Assembly (NCBI GenBank): GCA_937931205.1
Contig: CALHBF010000007.1
Location: forward strand, 62,001 to 126,000
DNA length: 64,000 nucleotides
Reading direction: 5' to 3'
From: an uncultured Bacteriovoracaceae bacterium
GTDB taxonomy: Bacteria > Bdellovibrionota > Bacteriovoracia > Bacteriovoracales > Bacteriovoracaceae
Of the stretch, positions 35,827 through 44,247 are shown piece by piece; the stretch's first letter is position 1; each line of letters opens with the position of its first letter. A program made the translations under genes and the position numbers. The notes beneath the pieces were generated by a model. It saw only the letters and a program-made list of their open reading frames with translations, made no database searches and had not been told where the DNA came from.

Positions 35827-37419
35827 CTAATCCCTGATGATCTTGTACAGTTCTTTAAATGTTTCAGGGAAGGCTTCAATAAGGCTCATGGCCGTCATAG
35901 AGCGCTCGCCCATTTTTTCTGATGCCATCTCTCCGGCCCAGCTATGGAACATCACCCCTAGAATCGTTGTACGGTTAAGGGCTTCATAAATATTATAAAG
36001 AGAATCTCTCTTTTTGATATTGGCCTCTTGCCCAATCAGTCCTGCCAGAATTCCGGCCAGCACATCACCAACACCGCCTGTGGCCATTCCATCATTTGGT
36101 GAAAAGTTAAAATAAGTCTGACCATTAGCAAAACCAAGATAAGTACAAGGTCCTTTTAAAATCACAGAACAGTTAATGACCTCAATCACCTCTTTTAAAT
36201 GTGTATAAGGGGCCTTTACGACATCGTCATAATCCATGCCAGTAAAGCGGGCGAACTCACCCATATGCGGAGTCAGGATGGTAGGAGCACTTCTTACCTT
36301 AAAGACTTCCGCATCTTCTTTTAGAGAAAGAACGTTGATCGCATCAGCATCAAGCACTACTGGACCTGAGAAATTATTAAGGATTTCAAGCACCAGAAGT
36401 CGGGCACGATTAGATCGACCCAGACCTGGGCCAATTAAAATTGAATCATACTTATCAAGACCTTTAAGAAGTTTTCCCCACTTGCTTTGGTCATTAGGAA
36501 CAAAACCAGTCATCACTTCAGGAATAAGACGGGCAATCAATTCTTGGTATTGAGTCTCCCAAGTCACTGCTGTCACCAGACCTGCTCCCACTTTAAGAGC
36601 GGCCGTTGAACTCATGACCAAGGCACCAGTCAGACCGTGTGATCCACCAATGACGAGTGTGTGCCCAAAAACTTTTTTATCAGCAAAACGGTTTCTCTGT
36701 TTCGGTAGAAAGCTCACCTCATCCGTATCAAGAAGAAACTTATCTCCTCCTTCAAAAACAAGACTTGATGGGAAACCACCAGGAATGATTTCAACTTCAC
36801 CAACTAAACGAGGACCATCTCCTTGGTAATAACCAAGTTTAGGGAATCCAACGGCAAGAGTAAGATCTGCTTCAATGGCATTACCCTGAACAAGACCTGA
36901 GTCTCCTTCTACACCTGTTGGAATATCAAGACTCACTGTAAAGCTCTTATAGTCATTGATGAAATGAATCACATCATAGAGGAAATTTGAAAGCGGTAGA
37001 CGAACACCTGTTCCGAAAATCGCATCAACAATAATTTTTGGAGCAGATGAATGTTGAAAATAAGCTTCGAGAGCTGTGATATCGTTAATGAAGGAAATGC
37101 GCACTCCAAAAGCTTGAGCAGTAGCGAGCTGTTCGCGACATTCTTGTGAAAGTTGATTCTCTTCAAAAAGAATAAAAGCACGAGACTCAATCCCCATCGC
37201 AGCAAGGTGACGGGCGATCCCTAGACCAACTCCACCATTATTACCTTTCCCTACAAGAAAAATCAGCTCACCCACTTCCAGATGGGCAGAAATTTTTTCA
37301 ACGATGGTTTTTGCTCCATGAAGAGCGACGTTTTCGATGATAAGTTTTTCTGGAAATTGAAAATTCTTTTGAGCGAGAAGCTCTACTTCTTTCATTTCTT
37401 TCTGAGTAACAATTCTCAT
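35827..37419 (-). CDS. nnr: Bifunctional NAD(P)H-hydrate epimerase / ADP-dependent dehydratase
   Basis: Repairs damaged NADHX and NADPHX. 530 residues. The N-terminal YjeF_N epimerase (about 1-215) contains VGKGNNGGVGLGIARHLA and DAIFGTGVRLPL. The C-terminal ribokinase-fold dehydratase (about 225-525) contains VIGGSHGLTGALVMSSTAAL, ILTPHMGEFARF and the catalytic region NDGMATGGVGDVLAGILAGL. It overlaps pdxJ upstream by 4 bp and is followed by tsaE. Cytoplasmic. Length and domain order are standard for the fused bacterial enzyme. Confidence 0.94.
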   Translation of the reverse strand: MRIVTQKEMKEVELLAQKNFQFPEKLIIENVALHGAKTIVEKISAHLEVGELIFLVGKGNNGGVGLGIARHLAAMGIESRAFILFEENQLSQECREQLATAQAFGVRISFINDITALEAYFQHSSAPKIIVDAIFGTGVRLPLSNFLYDVIHFINDYKSFTVSLDIPTGVEGDSGLVQGNAIEADLTLAVGFPKLGYYQGDGPRLVGEVEIIPGGFPSSLVFEGGDKFLLDTDEVSFLPKQRNRFADKKVFGHTLVIGGSHGLTGALVMSSTAALKVGAGLVTAVTWETQYQELIARLIPEVMTGFVPNDQSKWGKLLKGLDKYDSILIGPGLGRSNRARLLVLEILNNFSGPVVLDADAINVLSLKEDAEVFKVRSAPTILTPHMGEFARFTGMDYDDVVKAPYTHLKEVIEVINCSVILKGPCTYLGFANGQTYFNFSPNDGMATGGVGDVLAGILAGLIGQEANIKKRDSLYNIYEALNRTTILGVMFHSWAGEMASEKMGERSMTAMSLIEAFPETFKELYKIIRD

Positions 37420-38180
37420 ACGATTCCTTTCATAGGATGCTTTTCCATAAGCGTTTTTAACTGTTTTACCACTTCACCCAGACCTACAAAGACTGCCTCA
37501 GAGATAATCCAATGACCAATATTATACTCTTCAAAAAGTCCTTGCTCAAGCAGAGGAAGAACCGACTCTAAAGTCAGGCCATGACCTGCATGAAATCCTC
37601 TTCCTGACTTGTGGAAAACTTCCCAAGACTTTTTATACATATCAAGGTGATGACTAAGATCTTTTTGATGTAGAAAGTCGATAGCGTACTGGCCGGTGTG
37701 AATCTCAACCGCATCACAGTTTACTGTGAGACACTGCTTCATCACCTCAGGTGTGCCCTCAACAAAAAGTGAGATCTTTGTTTGTGGTAAATTCTTTTTA
37801 AGAGCATCACAAAAATGTCTGACGCGCTCAATTTGCGATGGACCAACATCAAGTCCACCTTCAGTGGTTCTCTCCTGACGCTTCTCTGGCACCAAACAGA
37901 TCCAGTCTGGTTTTTCCAGAGTGGCAATCTGAAGCATCTCATCCGTCATGCCCATCTCAAGATTCAAAAGCTTTTTATTTTTCTTACAAACCTGATGAAC
38001 CTCAGGCACATCATGATCCTGAATATGACGACGGTCTTCACGAAGGTGAATAGTAATCTGCTCGGCCCCTGCATCCAAACTTAATTGGGCCGCACGGAAA
38101 ACCTCTGGATAAAACTCTCCGCGCTGTTGGCGGATCGTGGCCACATGGTCAATATTCACACCTAAACGAGGGTATTTCAT
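37416..38180 (-). CDS. pdxJ: Pyridoxine 5'-phosphate synthase
   Basis: Last step of the DXP-dependent vitamin B6 route, condensing 3-amino-2-oxopropyl phosphate with deoxyxylulose phosphate. 254 residues. PRLGVNIDHVATIRQQRG at the start, TIHLREDRRHIQDHDV around residue 45 with active-site His/Arg residues, EMGMTDEM, EIHTGQYA and HAGHGLTLESV further on. It starts 3 nt after glmM and overlaps nnr by 4 bp. It is part of the six-gene operon from cdaA to tsaE. Confidence 0.95.
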   Translation of the reverse strand: MKYPRLGVNIDHVATIRQQRGEFYPEVFRAAQLSLDAGAEQITIHLREDRRHIQDHDVPEVHQVCKKNKKLLNLEMGMTDEMLQIATLEKPDWICLVPEKRQERTTEGGLDVGPSQIERVRHFCDALKKNLPQTKISLFVEGTPEVMKQCLTVNCDAVEIHTGQYAIDFLHQKDLSHHLDMYKKSWEVFHKSGRGFHAGHGLTLESVLPLLEQGLFEEYNIGHWIISEAVFVGLGEVVKQLKTLMEKHPMKGIV

Positions 38181-38183
38181 AAC

Positions 38184-39542
38184 TTATCCTAATGCTTTAA
38201 ACACAACCTCAGAGAGTTCTTGGCAAATTTCATTGACCAGAACCTCATCCTTACCTTCCACCATAACACGCGCTAAGGCTTCAGTACCCGAATAACGAAG
38301 AAGAATTCTTCCAGTGCCCTTTAGGCGTTCTTCACAAGTTTTAAGAGCATCTTGAATTGACTTCACTTCTTCAAATGGAACACGACTGGCCACTCGAACG
38401 TTTTTCATCACTTGAGGGTAAAGCGAGATTTCGCTGGCAAGTGTACTCAGATCTTTATTATAAAACTTCATGCTCTCAATCAATTTTAACGCCGCAAGAA
38501 TACCGTCACCAGTTGTTGAGTATTTTTTGAAAACAAGGTGACCTGAAGGCTCTCCACCAAATAGCGCGCCAGAAGTCTTCATGTGCTCCACGATGTATCT
38601 GTCACCCACTTGAGTACGAACAAACTTTATACCGTGACTTTGAAGATAAGACTCCACTCCAAAGTTACTCATTACTGTACCAACCACTTCGTTAGCGGCT
38701 CCCAGCTCTCCAGTATCTTTTAAAAACTTTCCGCAAATCCCGATGACTTTATCACCATGAATAATTTCACCCTGACCTGAGATAATCGTTAAACGATCAC
38801 CATCACCATCAAGACAAACTCCTAAGTCAGCACGATAAAGTTTTACAGTATCGGCACAAAGCTGCGGATAAAGAGCACCGCAGTTTTTATTAATATTGGT
38901 TCCGTTCGGATTATTCCCTAGAGTGATCACTTCTGCACCAAGCTCTTCAAAAACCTGAGGCGCTGTTTTATAACCAGCTCCGTTTGCACCATCAACCACA
39001 ATACGAAGTCCCTCAAGAGAGTACTGGTCGTTAAAAGCGGCCTTAGTGTGCACAATGTAGCGTCCAATCACTTCATCAAGTCGTTTGGCGTTTCCCAGTT
39101 GGTCACCAAAGCGCACAGGAATGAGATTTGGATCTTCCAACATTCGCTCGAGCTCCAGCTCAATATCATCTGGAAGCTTGTGTCCTGTTCTATCGAAAAT
39201 TTTAATTCCGTTATCCTCAAATGAGTTATGGCTGGCAGAAATCATCACACCTGCATCAGCTCGCATACTTTGAGTTACGAAGGCCACTCCCGGTGTCGGA
39301 AGAGGTCCTGTTAGAATTGCTCGCCCACCCTGAGCACAAACACCTGCTGAAAAGGCCTGCTCAAGCATATAACAAGAAAGACGTGTATCTTTACCGATAA
39401 TGATTAATGGTTTTTTTGTTAGATTCTTTTGAAAATAACTGGTCACCGCACGTCCTAAAACGAAGGCCACTTCTCCAGTCATAGGATATGAATTAGCTTT
39501 TCCTCTGATTCCATCAGTTCCAAAAAATTTTCTTTTAGACAT
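38184..39542 (-). CDS. glmM: Phosphoglucosamine mutase
   Basis: Interconverts glucosamine-6-phosphate and glucosamine-1-phosphate for UDP-GlcNAc, hence peptidoglycan and LPS. 452 residues. KRKFFGTDGIRGKAN at the start, phosphoserine loop MISASHNSFEDNGIKIF (about 98-115), metal loop DGDGDRL (about 240), sugar-binding GGEPSGH and phosphate loop LRYSGTEALARVMVEG near the end. It lies 48 nt after the cdaR-like gene, the same order as the cdaA-cdaR-glmM cluster of Firmicutes, where GlmM binds and restrains CdaA. A like interaction here is inference. Confidence 0.95.
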   Translation of the reverse strand: MSKRKFFGTDGIRGKANSYPMTGEVAFVLGRAVTSYFQKNLTKKPLIIIGKDTRLSCYMLEQAFSAGVCAQGGRAILTGPLPTPGVAFVTQSMRADAGVMISASHNSFEDNGIKIFDRTGHKLPDDIELELERMLEDPNLIPVRFGDQLGNAKRLDEVIGRYIVHTKAAFNDQYSLEGLRIVVDGANGAGYKTAPQVFEELGAEVITLGNNPNGTNINKNCGALYPQLCADTVKLYRADLGVCLDGDGDRLTIISGQGEIIHGDKVIGICGKFLKDTGELGAANEVVGTVMSNFGVESYLQSHGIKFVRTQVGDRYIVEHMKTSGALFGGEPSGHLVFKKYSTTGDGILAALKLIESMKFYNKDLSTLASEISLYPQVMKNVRVASRVPFEEVKSIQDALKTCEERLKGTGRILLRYSGTEALARVMVEGKDEVLVNEICQELSEVVFKALG

Positions 39543-39590
39543 AGAGTCTCACTTATCGAGAGTTGAATTGATTTAAGATGATTATAGCAC

Positions 39591-40511
39591 TTATTCCAAG
39601 TTAACAATAATAGAACGTGGAGAAATATCCACTAAATGAATGCCTGGCGGAAGAATGGCCCGCAGACTTGCTTCCACTTTTCCTTCGCTCATTGGAGGAA
39701 TGTCCGCCCAAATCTGTATGGAACTTGAAAGATTAGTTCTCTCTTTCATGCTTTCTGGCACCAATAGTCGCACAGTGGCCGTCCCGATATTGGCCTTGGC
39801 CGATTTATTTTGCGTGATATAACGAATAGGCAAATCCCGTAAGACAAGATTTGGTTTGCTGGCGTGTAGTTGGTAATTCAATTTCGGTGGCTGTAATAGT
39901 TCATAAACCACTCGCTCATCGCGGCTCACCAGATCTAGCACTGTTGAGTTGCTGCCAATAAGAGCTTCCATATCAATAGGCGAAGTCGAAACTTCTTTAA
40001 TTTTTCTAATCAAAGAACTAGGTCCTGAGATCTCAATCTCTTTAGGAGCAATCTCATAGCGCTGCATCTGCAGGCCTGGTGGAAGGGAGCCGATAAAACG
40101 AGGCTTGATCGGAACAATTTTCGTAGCTTTCTTCTCAAGTTTTATATTGACCTTACGAGGAAGAACTCGCTCCACCACCATCCCAAAAGGAAGATTTAAC
40201 TGTGTCGGAACAATATCAACCGTAAAATTCTGCTGACGACGAACACCTGAACGGTTGAGATCAATGAGAAGTTTGTCTTCACGCTCACTCACATTACGCA
40301 CAAAAGCACGAGGACCTTCAATCATGAAAACCACTTCCTGCACAGGTGTTTCTGCAAAGACCATATCACTAGGCAGAGAGAATTCCAGATTCACTGTTTT
40401 TTCAAACTTAACTGTTTCAGAGTTTTGAACGTAGATCCAAATAAAGATCGCCGTAAAAATGGAAATCAATTTGAGAGAATGTTTTCTTAGTTCTTTTACA
40501 CGCATTCTCAT
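39591..40511 (-). CDS. YbbR-domain protein, CdaR-like regulator of diadenylate cyclase
   Basis: 306 residues from ATG 40511. One N-terminal transmembrane helix (about 12-32, LKLISIFTAIFIWIYVQNSE), then repeated YbbR domains (about 40-300) that would lie in the periplasm. ATG 40511 sits 1 nt after the cdaA stop; a TTG 15 nt earlier is the only other in-frame start. In Firmicutes, CdaR is encoded next to CdaA and modulates it. The position between cdaA and glmM supports the same role, though sequence alone shows only the fold. Confidence 0.86.
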   Translation of the reverse strand: MRMRVKELRKHSLKLISIFTAIFIWIYVQNSETVKFEKTVNLEFSLPSDMVFAETPVQEVVFMIEGPRAFVRNVSEREDKLLIDLNRSGVRRQQNFTVDIVPTQLNLPFGMVVERVLPRKVNIKLEKKATKIVPIKPRFIGSLPPGLQMQRYEIAPKEIEISGPSSLIRKIKEVSTSPIDMEALIGSNSTVLDLVSRDERVVYELLQPPKLNYQLHASKPNLVLRDLPIRYITQNKSAKANIGTATVRLLVPESMKERTNLSSSIQIWADIPPMSEGKVEASLRAILPPGIHLVDISPRSIIVNLE

Positions 40512-40512
40512 C

Positions 40513-41313
40513 TTAACTTCTCGCAACTTGTTCTTGAGGGCTCACTCTATCAATCTCCATTAAGAACTTACGAAGATATTTACGGAGGAGTTCCTCTGTG
40601 TCCATAGCGTGGAAAACACCATTATAACAAATATTAATCTTACCTGTTTCTTCAGAAACAGTGACCACTACAGCATCAGAAATTTCGGTAATCCCTAGGG
40701 CCGCACGGTGACGTGTTCCATAGTGACGATCAATCTCAACGTTCTTGGATAACGGAAGAAAACAGCCGGCGGCTTGAATCAGACCGTTATAAATAATAAT
40801 GGCCCCATCATGCAGCGGAGACTTGTATTGGAAAAGTGAGTAAATCAAATCCGAGTGAACTTTTGAATCAAGACGAGTTCCCGTCGAAGTATAGTTCAAG
40901 AGACCATGATTTTTTTCAAAAACAATCAATGCCCCAGTTCTCTCTTTCGAAAGAGCTAAACAGGCAGCAACCACTTCTTCAATTTGTTGGTCGAATTTAC
41001 TTTTTTCATTTCGTCCCAAAAGCTTGGCCCCACTAATTGAAACCAGTGCAGAGCGAATCTGATCTTGGAAAAGAACAATGAGGATAATGAAAAGATAATC
41101 GAAGAAATTTTGGAGGACGAAACTTAACGAATAAAGTTCATTGGCGCGACTCACCCACCAAAGCATGGCCAGAGCGAGAATACCAAAAAGCATTTGATAA
41201 GCACGTGTACCTTGAACAATGATCAGGAAGCGATAAATAATAAAGGCCACTGCTGCGATATCCAGCAAATCTAGAAAGCGAAAATTGGCAAGAAGAATGC
41301 CTAACTGCTGCAC
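40513..41313 (-). CDS. cdaA: Membrane-bound diadenylate cyclase
   Basis: Makes cyclic di-AMP from two ATP. 266 residues, three N-terminal membrane helices (to about residue 85), a short coiled link, then the DAC domain with both catalytic motifs: LHDGAIII (about 168) and TRHRAALGI (about 200). The GTG start at 41313 has AAAAAGG upstream. It is the first gene of cdaA-cdaR-glmM-pdxJ-nnr-tsaE, separated from the upstream regulator gene by a terminator, so the operon promoter should lie in 41314-41370. No c-di-AMP phosphodiesterase is in the window. Confidence 0.93.
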   Translation of the reverse strand: MQQLGILLANFRFLDLLDIAAVAFIIYRFLIIVQGTRAYQMLFGILALAMLWWVSRANELYSLSFVLQNFFDYLFIILIVLFQDQIRSALVSISGAKLLGRNEKSKFDQQIEEVVAACLALSKERTGALIVFEKNHGLLNYTSTGTRLDSKVHSDLIYSLFQYKSPLHDGAIIIYNGLIQAAGCFLPLSKNVEIDRHYGTRHRAALGITEISDAVVVTVSEETGKINICYNGVFHAMDTEELLRKYLRKFLMEIDRVSPQEQVARS

Positions 41314-41370
41314 GAGTATACCTTTTTCTTTATATAGCTCCTATCGGTAAGATACGGGAAAAATGAAGAG

Positions 41371-41394
41371 GGAGGAAAGAGAATTCTTTCCTCC
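41371..41394 (-). terminator. Terminator of the PilZ-GAF-AAA+ regulator gene
   Basis: GGAGGAAAGA / TCTTTCCTCC, perfect 10-bp stem with loop ATTC; CTCTTCATTTTT follows on the minus strand. Confidence 0.85.
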
Positions 41395-41407
41395 AAGGTG
41401 ATTTTTT

Positions 41408-43318
41408 TTAGGCAGCTTTAGCAGCTGGTTTGTCTTTTAGAGATTCAAGAATTTCATCACTCATAAGAAGCTTCTTACGAAGTGCTTCACGGGAAATCCC
41501 CATAGCAATGGCAGCTTTGGATTTATTTCCACGAAACCTTTTGATTTCGGCCAGGATTAACTCTCTTTCAACTAAAGCAACACGATCCTTCAGAGGAATA
41601 TCTGAATTATCCGCAAATGGGATATTTTCAAGCATTGCTCCCGAAGTTTTCGAAAGATCAATAATAGGAATAGCTTTCGATCCAAGCTCAGAAATCACAT
41701 GAGATTTAGGATTATAAAGCACAGCTTTCTCTACTGCTCTCTCTAACTCACTCACGTTCCCCGGCCACGGATAACTTAATAGCTGATTTCTCACCTCTTC
41801 AGTAAAGTCTTTCATCAGAAGACCCTGCTTGCGGCACTCTTTCTTTAAATAGAATGTCAGAATGTCTTCAACATCCTGCACTCTCTTTCTAAGGGGTTCC
41901 ACATGTACTTCACTGGTAGAAATCAAGCGATAGAGTTCAGGATTAAATGATCCCTCTTCTTCAATTTGAGCTTTAAGATCCTTACTTGTCGTAAAAATCA
42001 GACGAACATTGCACTCATGGGCCAGTCCCATTAGTTGCACCAGTTCTTTTTGAAGACTCAGCGGCATGAAACCGATCTCATCAAAGACCAAACTACCGCC
42101 AGTACATTCTCTGAAAATCTCACCCTGATTAAATTCTCTAAACATTGAGTGAGCATCAACTCCCTTAATGCTAAATACTCTAAATGGAGCAAGACCTCTC
42201 TTACCTTCATTATGAATAATACGGCTGAATAATTTCTTACCGACTCCTGTCTCACCAGTCACAAGAAGTGTTGACTCAATATCTTTGAGTCTGACAATTG
42301 ATTTTCTGATTTCTGCAGTATGAGTCGATTTCCCAATCCAAGCATGCTCTCTGTCATAAGGAGCAGAGAAACGACGGATAAGAGACTTTTCAGAAAGTGG
42401 CGAGTAATGGTGGAACACACTTGAAAGAATCAAAGCAAGAACTTTCATTGTCTTTTCATCTTCCACAGTAAAGCGACTCTCATTTCTCTTGTTAGTCACT
42501 TCGATCACACCGATGATTTTATCTTCTCTATTCACAACCGGTGAACAGATCACCGATTTTGTTTCAAGACCTGTTAATTGATCAAGATCTTGAGAGAATT
42601 TTACTTTATCAGAGGTCGTATCAATGTTTAAAGAAACACCAGTAGTAAATACTGAACCGGCAATTCCTTTACGATAATCGAATTTTAAAACTTCCTTATC
42701 CACTCCTAAAGCAGCAACTGCTTCCAACTCGTTCTTCTCAGTGTTCACTAAGTAAACTGTGGCCCTTTGTGCATTAAGAATACGCACAATTTCTTCCAAC
42801 ATACTTTCAACAAATTTTTCTTTGTTACCAAACTGAGTAATATCTTTGAAAAGAGAAAGAAGTAGACTGAACATTTCAAAACCTTCTTTTTCAGAAGTAT
42901 AATGTTCAGTAAGGGCCAATTGAATAAGACTATCTTTAAGACGCTCAGGCGGAAGAGAATAAATATACTGCTCAATAAAGCGCTTCATGTTCCCATAGTC
43001 TTCATTATCAAGTTCAGCACCATAGTTCATCTGATCCGGCCCCTCATTCGACTTAAATACACGAACGACACTGGCACCAAAGTCAAAACGAAGTCTCTTA
43101 AATTGAATAGAACAACGAAGGATCGATCCAACAGGAAGAGGAACAGAGGTGACAAAACCCACTCCTGTCATACTGACATCTTTTAGTTTTACCTCGGACA
43201 CGAACTCATATTTTCCAAGTTCCGTCTCCTGTTCAACTAAAAACATCACGTCATCACGCGACTCAACAGGTACGCGAAATGATTGATAGTATTTAAATTC
43301 TGAGAAACTGGTCAGCAT
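41408..43318 (-). CDS. PilZ-GAF-AAA+-Fis regulator, enhancer-binding-protein homologue without GAFTGA
   Basis: 636 residues. A PilZ-like domain (about 10-115) has LKDVSMTGVGF, matching the D-x-S-x-x-G c-di-GMP motif, and FRVPVESR upstream. GAF domain about 165-310. AAA+ domain about 335-560: Walker A GETGVGKK, Walker B SLVFDEIGF, and YPWPGNVSELERAVEKAV. The stretch between them is about 30 residues shorter than in sigma-54 activators and has no GAFTGA loop, the part that contacts sigma-54. Fis-type HTH about 590-625 (NKSKAAIAMGISREALRKKL). It probably regulates transcription through sigma-70 promoters or as a repressor, in response to c-di-GMP or another ligand (inference). Confidence 0.85.
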   Translation of the reverse strand: MLTSFSEFKYYQSFRVPVESRDDVMFLVEQETELGKYEFVSEVKLKDVSMTGVGFVTSVPLPVGSILRCSIQFKRLRFDFGASVVRVFKSNEGPDQMNYGAELDNEDYGNMKRFIEQYIYSLPPERLKDSLIQLALTEHYTSEKEGFEMFSLLLSLFKDITQFGNKEKFVESMLEEIVRILNAQRATVYLVNTEKNELEAVAALGVDKEVLKFDYRKGIAGSVFTTGVSLNIDTTSDKVKFSQDLDQLTGLETKSVICSPVVNREDKIIGVIEVTNKRNESRFTVEDEKTMKVLALILSSVFHHYSPLSEKSLIRRFSAPYDREHAWIGKSTHTAEIRKSIVRLKDIESTLLVTGETGVGKKLFSRIIHNEGKRGLAPFRVFSIKGVDAHSMFREFNQGEIFRECTGGSLVFDEIGFMPLSLQKELVQLMGLAHECNVRLIFTTSKDLKAQIEEEGSFNPELYRLISTSEVHVEPLRKRVQDVEDILTFYLKKECRKQGLLMKDFTEEVRNQLLSYPWPGNVSELERAVEKAVLYNPKSHVISELGSKAIPIIDLSKTSGAMLENIPFADNSDIPLKDRVALVERELILAEIKRFRGNKSKAAIAMGISREALRKKLLMSDEILESLKDKPAAKAA

Positions 43319-43409
43319 AAGAAAAACCCCTCTTTAGGTTTTGAGTTCCTATGCTCATCGGACAGCACTTCCTTTGACTTAAGTATTTCTGACAAAAAAA
43401 CTTGGCAAA

Positions 43410-44210
43410 TTAAGATTGGATAAAGACTTCCCTCAGTTCTCGGGCCATATTTCGCCCAGTTACTGCTTCCAGTTGCTCAATACCTGGAACGAGATTCATT
43501 TCTAACAGATAGGCCCCTTGCGCATTGATGAGAAAATCACAGGCCCCATAAACCAGCCCAAATTCCTTTCTCATTTTATCAACTATACTTCTCAACTCCT
43601 GCGGAACCGGACTCAAACGGGCCTCGCCATCTTGCTTGAAATTTGCAGTCACTCCATTTTTTAGGCGCTCTAAACAAATAAAGTCATCTTGTTTAAAAAA
43701 AAGACGAAGCTCCTGATGCTCTCCCAAATATGGTTGCAAAAGATATTCATGATCGGTGGTGGAATTCATCCATTCACTCAGCTTGATTTTATTTTCAAAA
43801 ACCTGAACACCCCATCCACCTTGACCACGATGGGGCTTGATTAAAAGAGGTCCTGGGTAGGTCTTACAAAATGTCTCTAATTCTTCCTGCTCAAAAGTCT
43901 CTAAGCTCATCCACGGCACAAATGGTAAACCAGTATTGGCAAAATACTGAAATTGACTTGGTTTAGTACGAAAAGTCCTAAGAGCGGTTAAGGAAGGAAT
44001 AATCAGATTTCTCTGCTGCTCCAGAAACCGCAAGTCTTTATCACTTCCATGAATGGCGGTGGTACGAACCAAAATACTACTTGCCGAAGAAATTTGAGAA
44101 GAACTCTCCCATGGATTGACCAACTCAATTGGCAAAGGCCCTGCCTCCTCTATCAGCCGACGGATAAAGTAAGTGTTGGGGTTTTTAGCAAGAATAACTA
44201 GTTTATTCAT
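43410..44210 (-). CDS. RimK-type ATP-grasp ligase
   Basis: 266 residues, cytoplasmic. ATP-grasp features: PLLIKPHRGQGGWGVQVFEN (about 130-150), YLLQPYLGEHQELRLFF, and the metal-binding end ACDFLINAQGAYLLEMNLVPG with the E-x-N motif. RimK relatives join amino acids to a carboxylate (ribosomal S6 glutamylation, glutathione-like or coenzyme F420 side chains), so the product is unknown. The start is only 37 bp from the divergent M14 gene, leaving little room for two separate promoters. Confidence 0.82.
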   Translation of the reverse strand: MNKLVILAKNPNTYFIRRLIEEAGPLPIELVNPWESSSQISSASSILVRTTAIHGSDKDLRFLEQQRNLIIPSLTALRTFRTKPSQFQYFANTGLPFVPWMSLETFEQEELETFCKTYPGPLLIKPHRGQGGWGVQVFENKIKLSEWMNSTTDHEYLLQPYLGEHQELRLFFKQDDFICLERLKNGVTANFKQDGEARLSPVPQELRSIVDKMRKEFGLVYGACDFLINAQGAYLLEMNLVPGIEQLEAVTGRNMARELREVFIQS

Positions 44211-44247
44211 AAAGACAGTCTGGATAAATGTATTTTATTATTAATAC

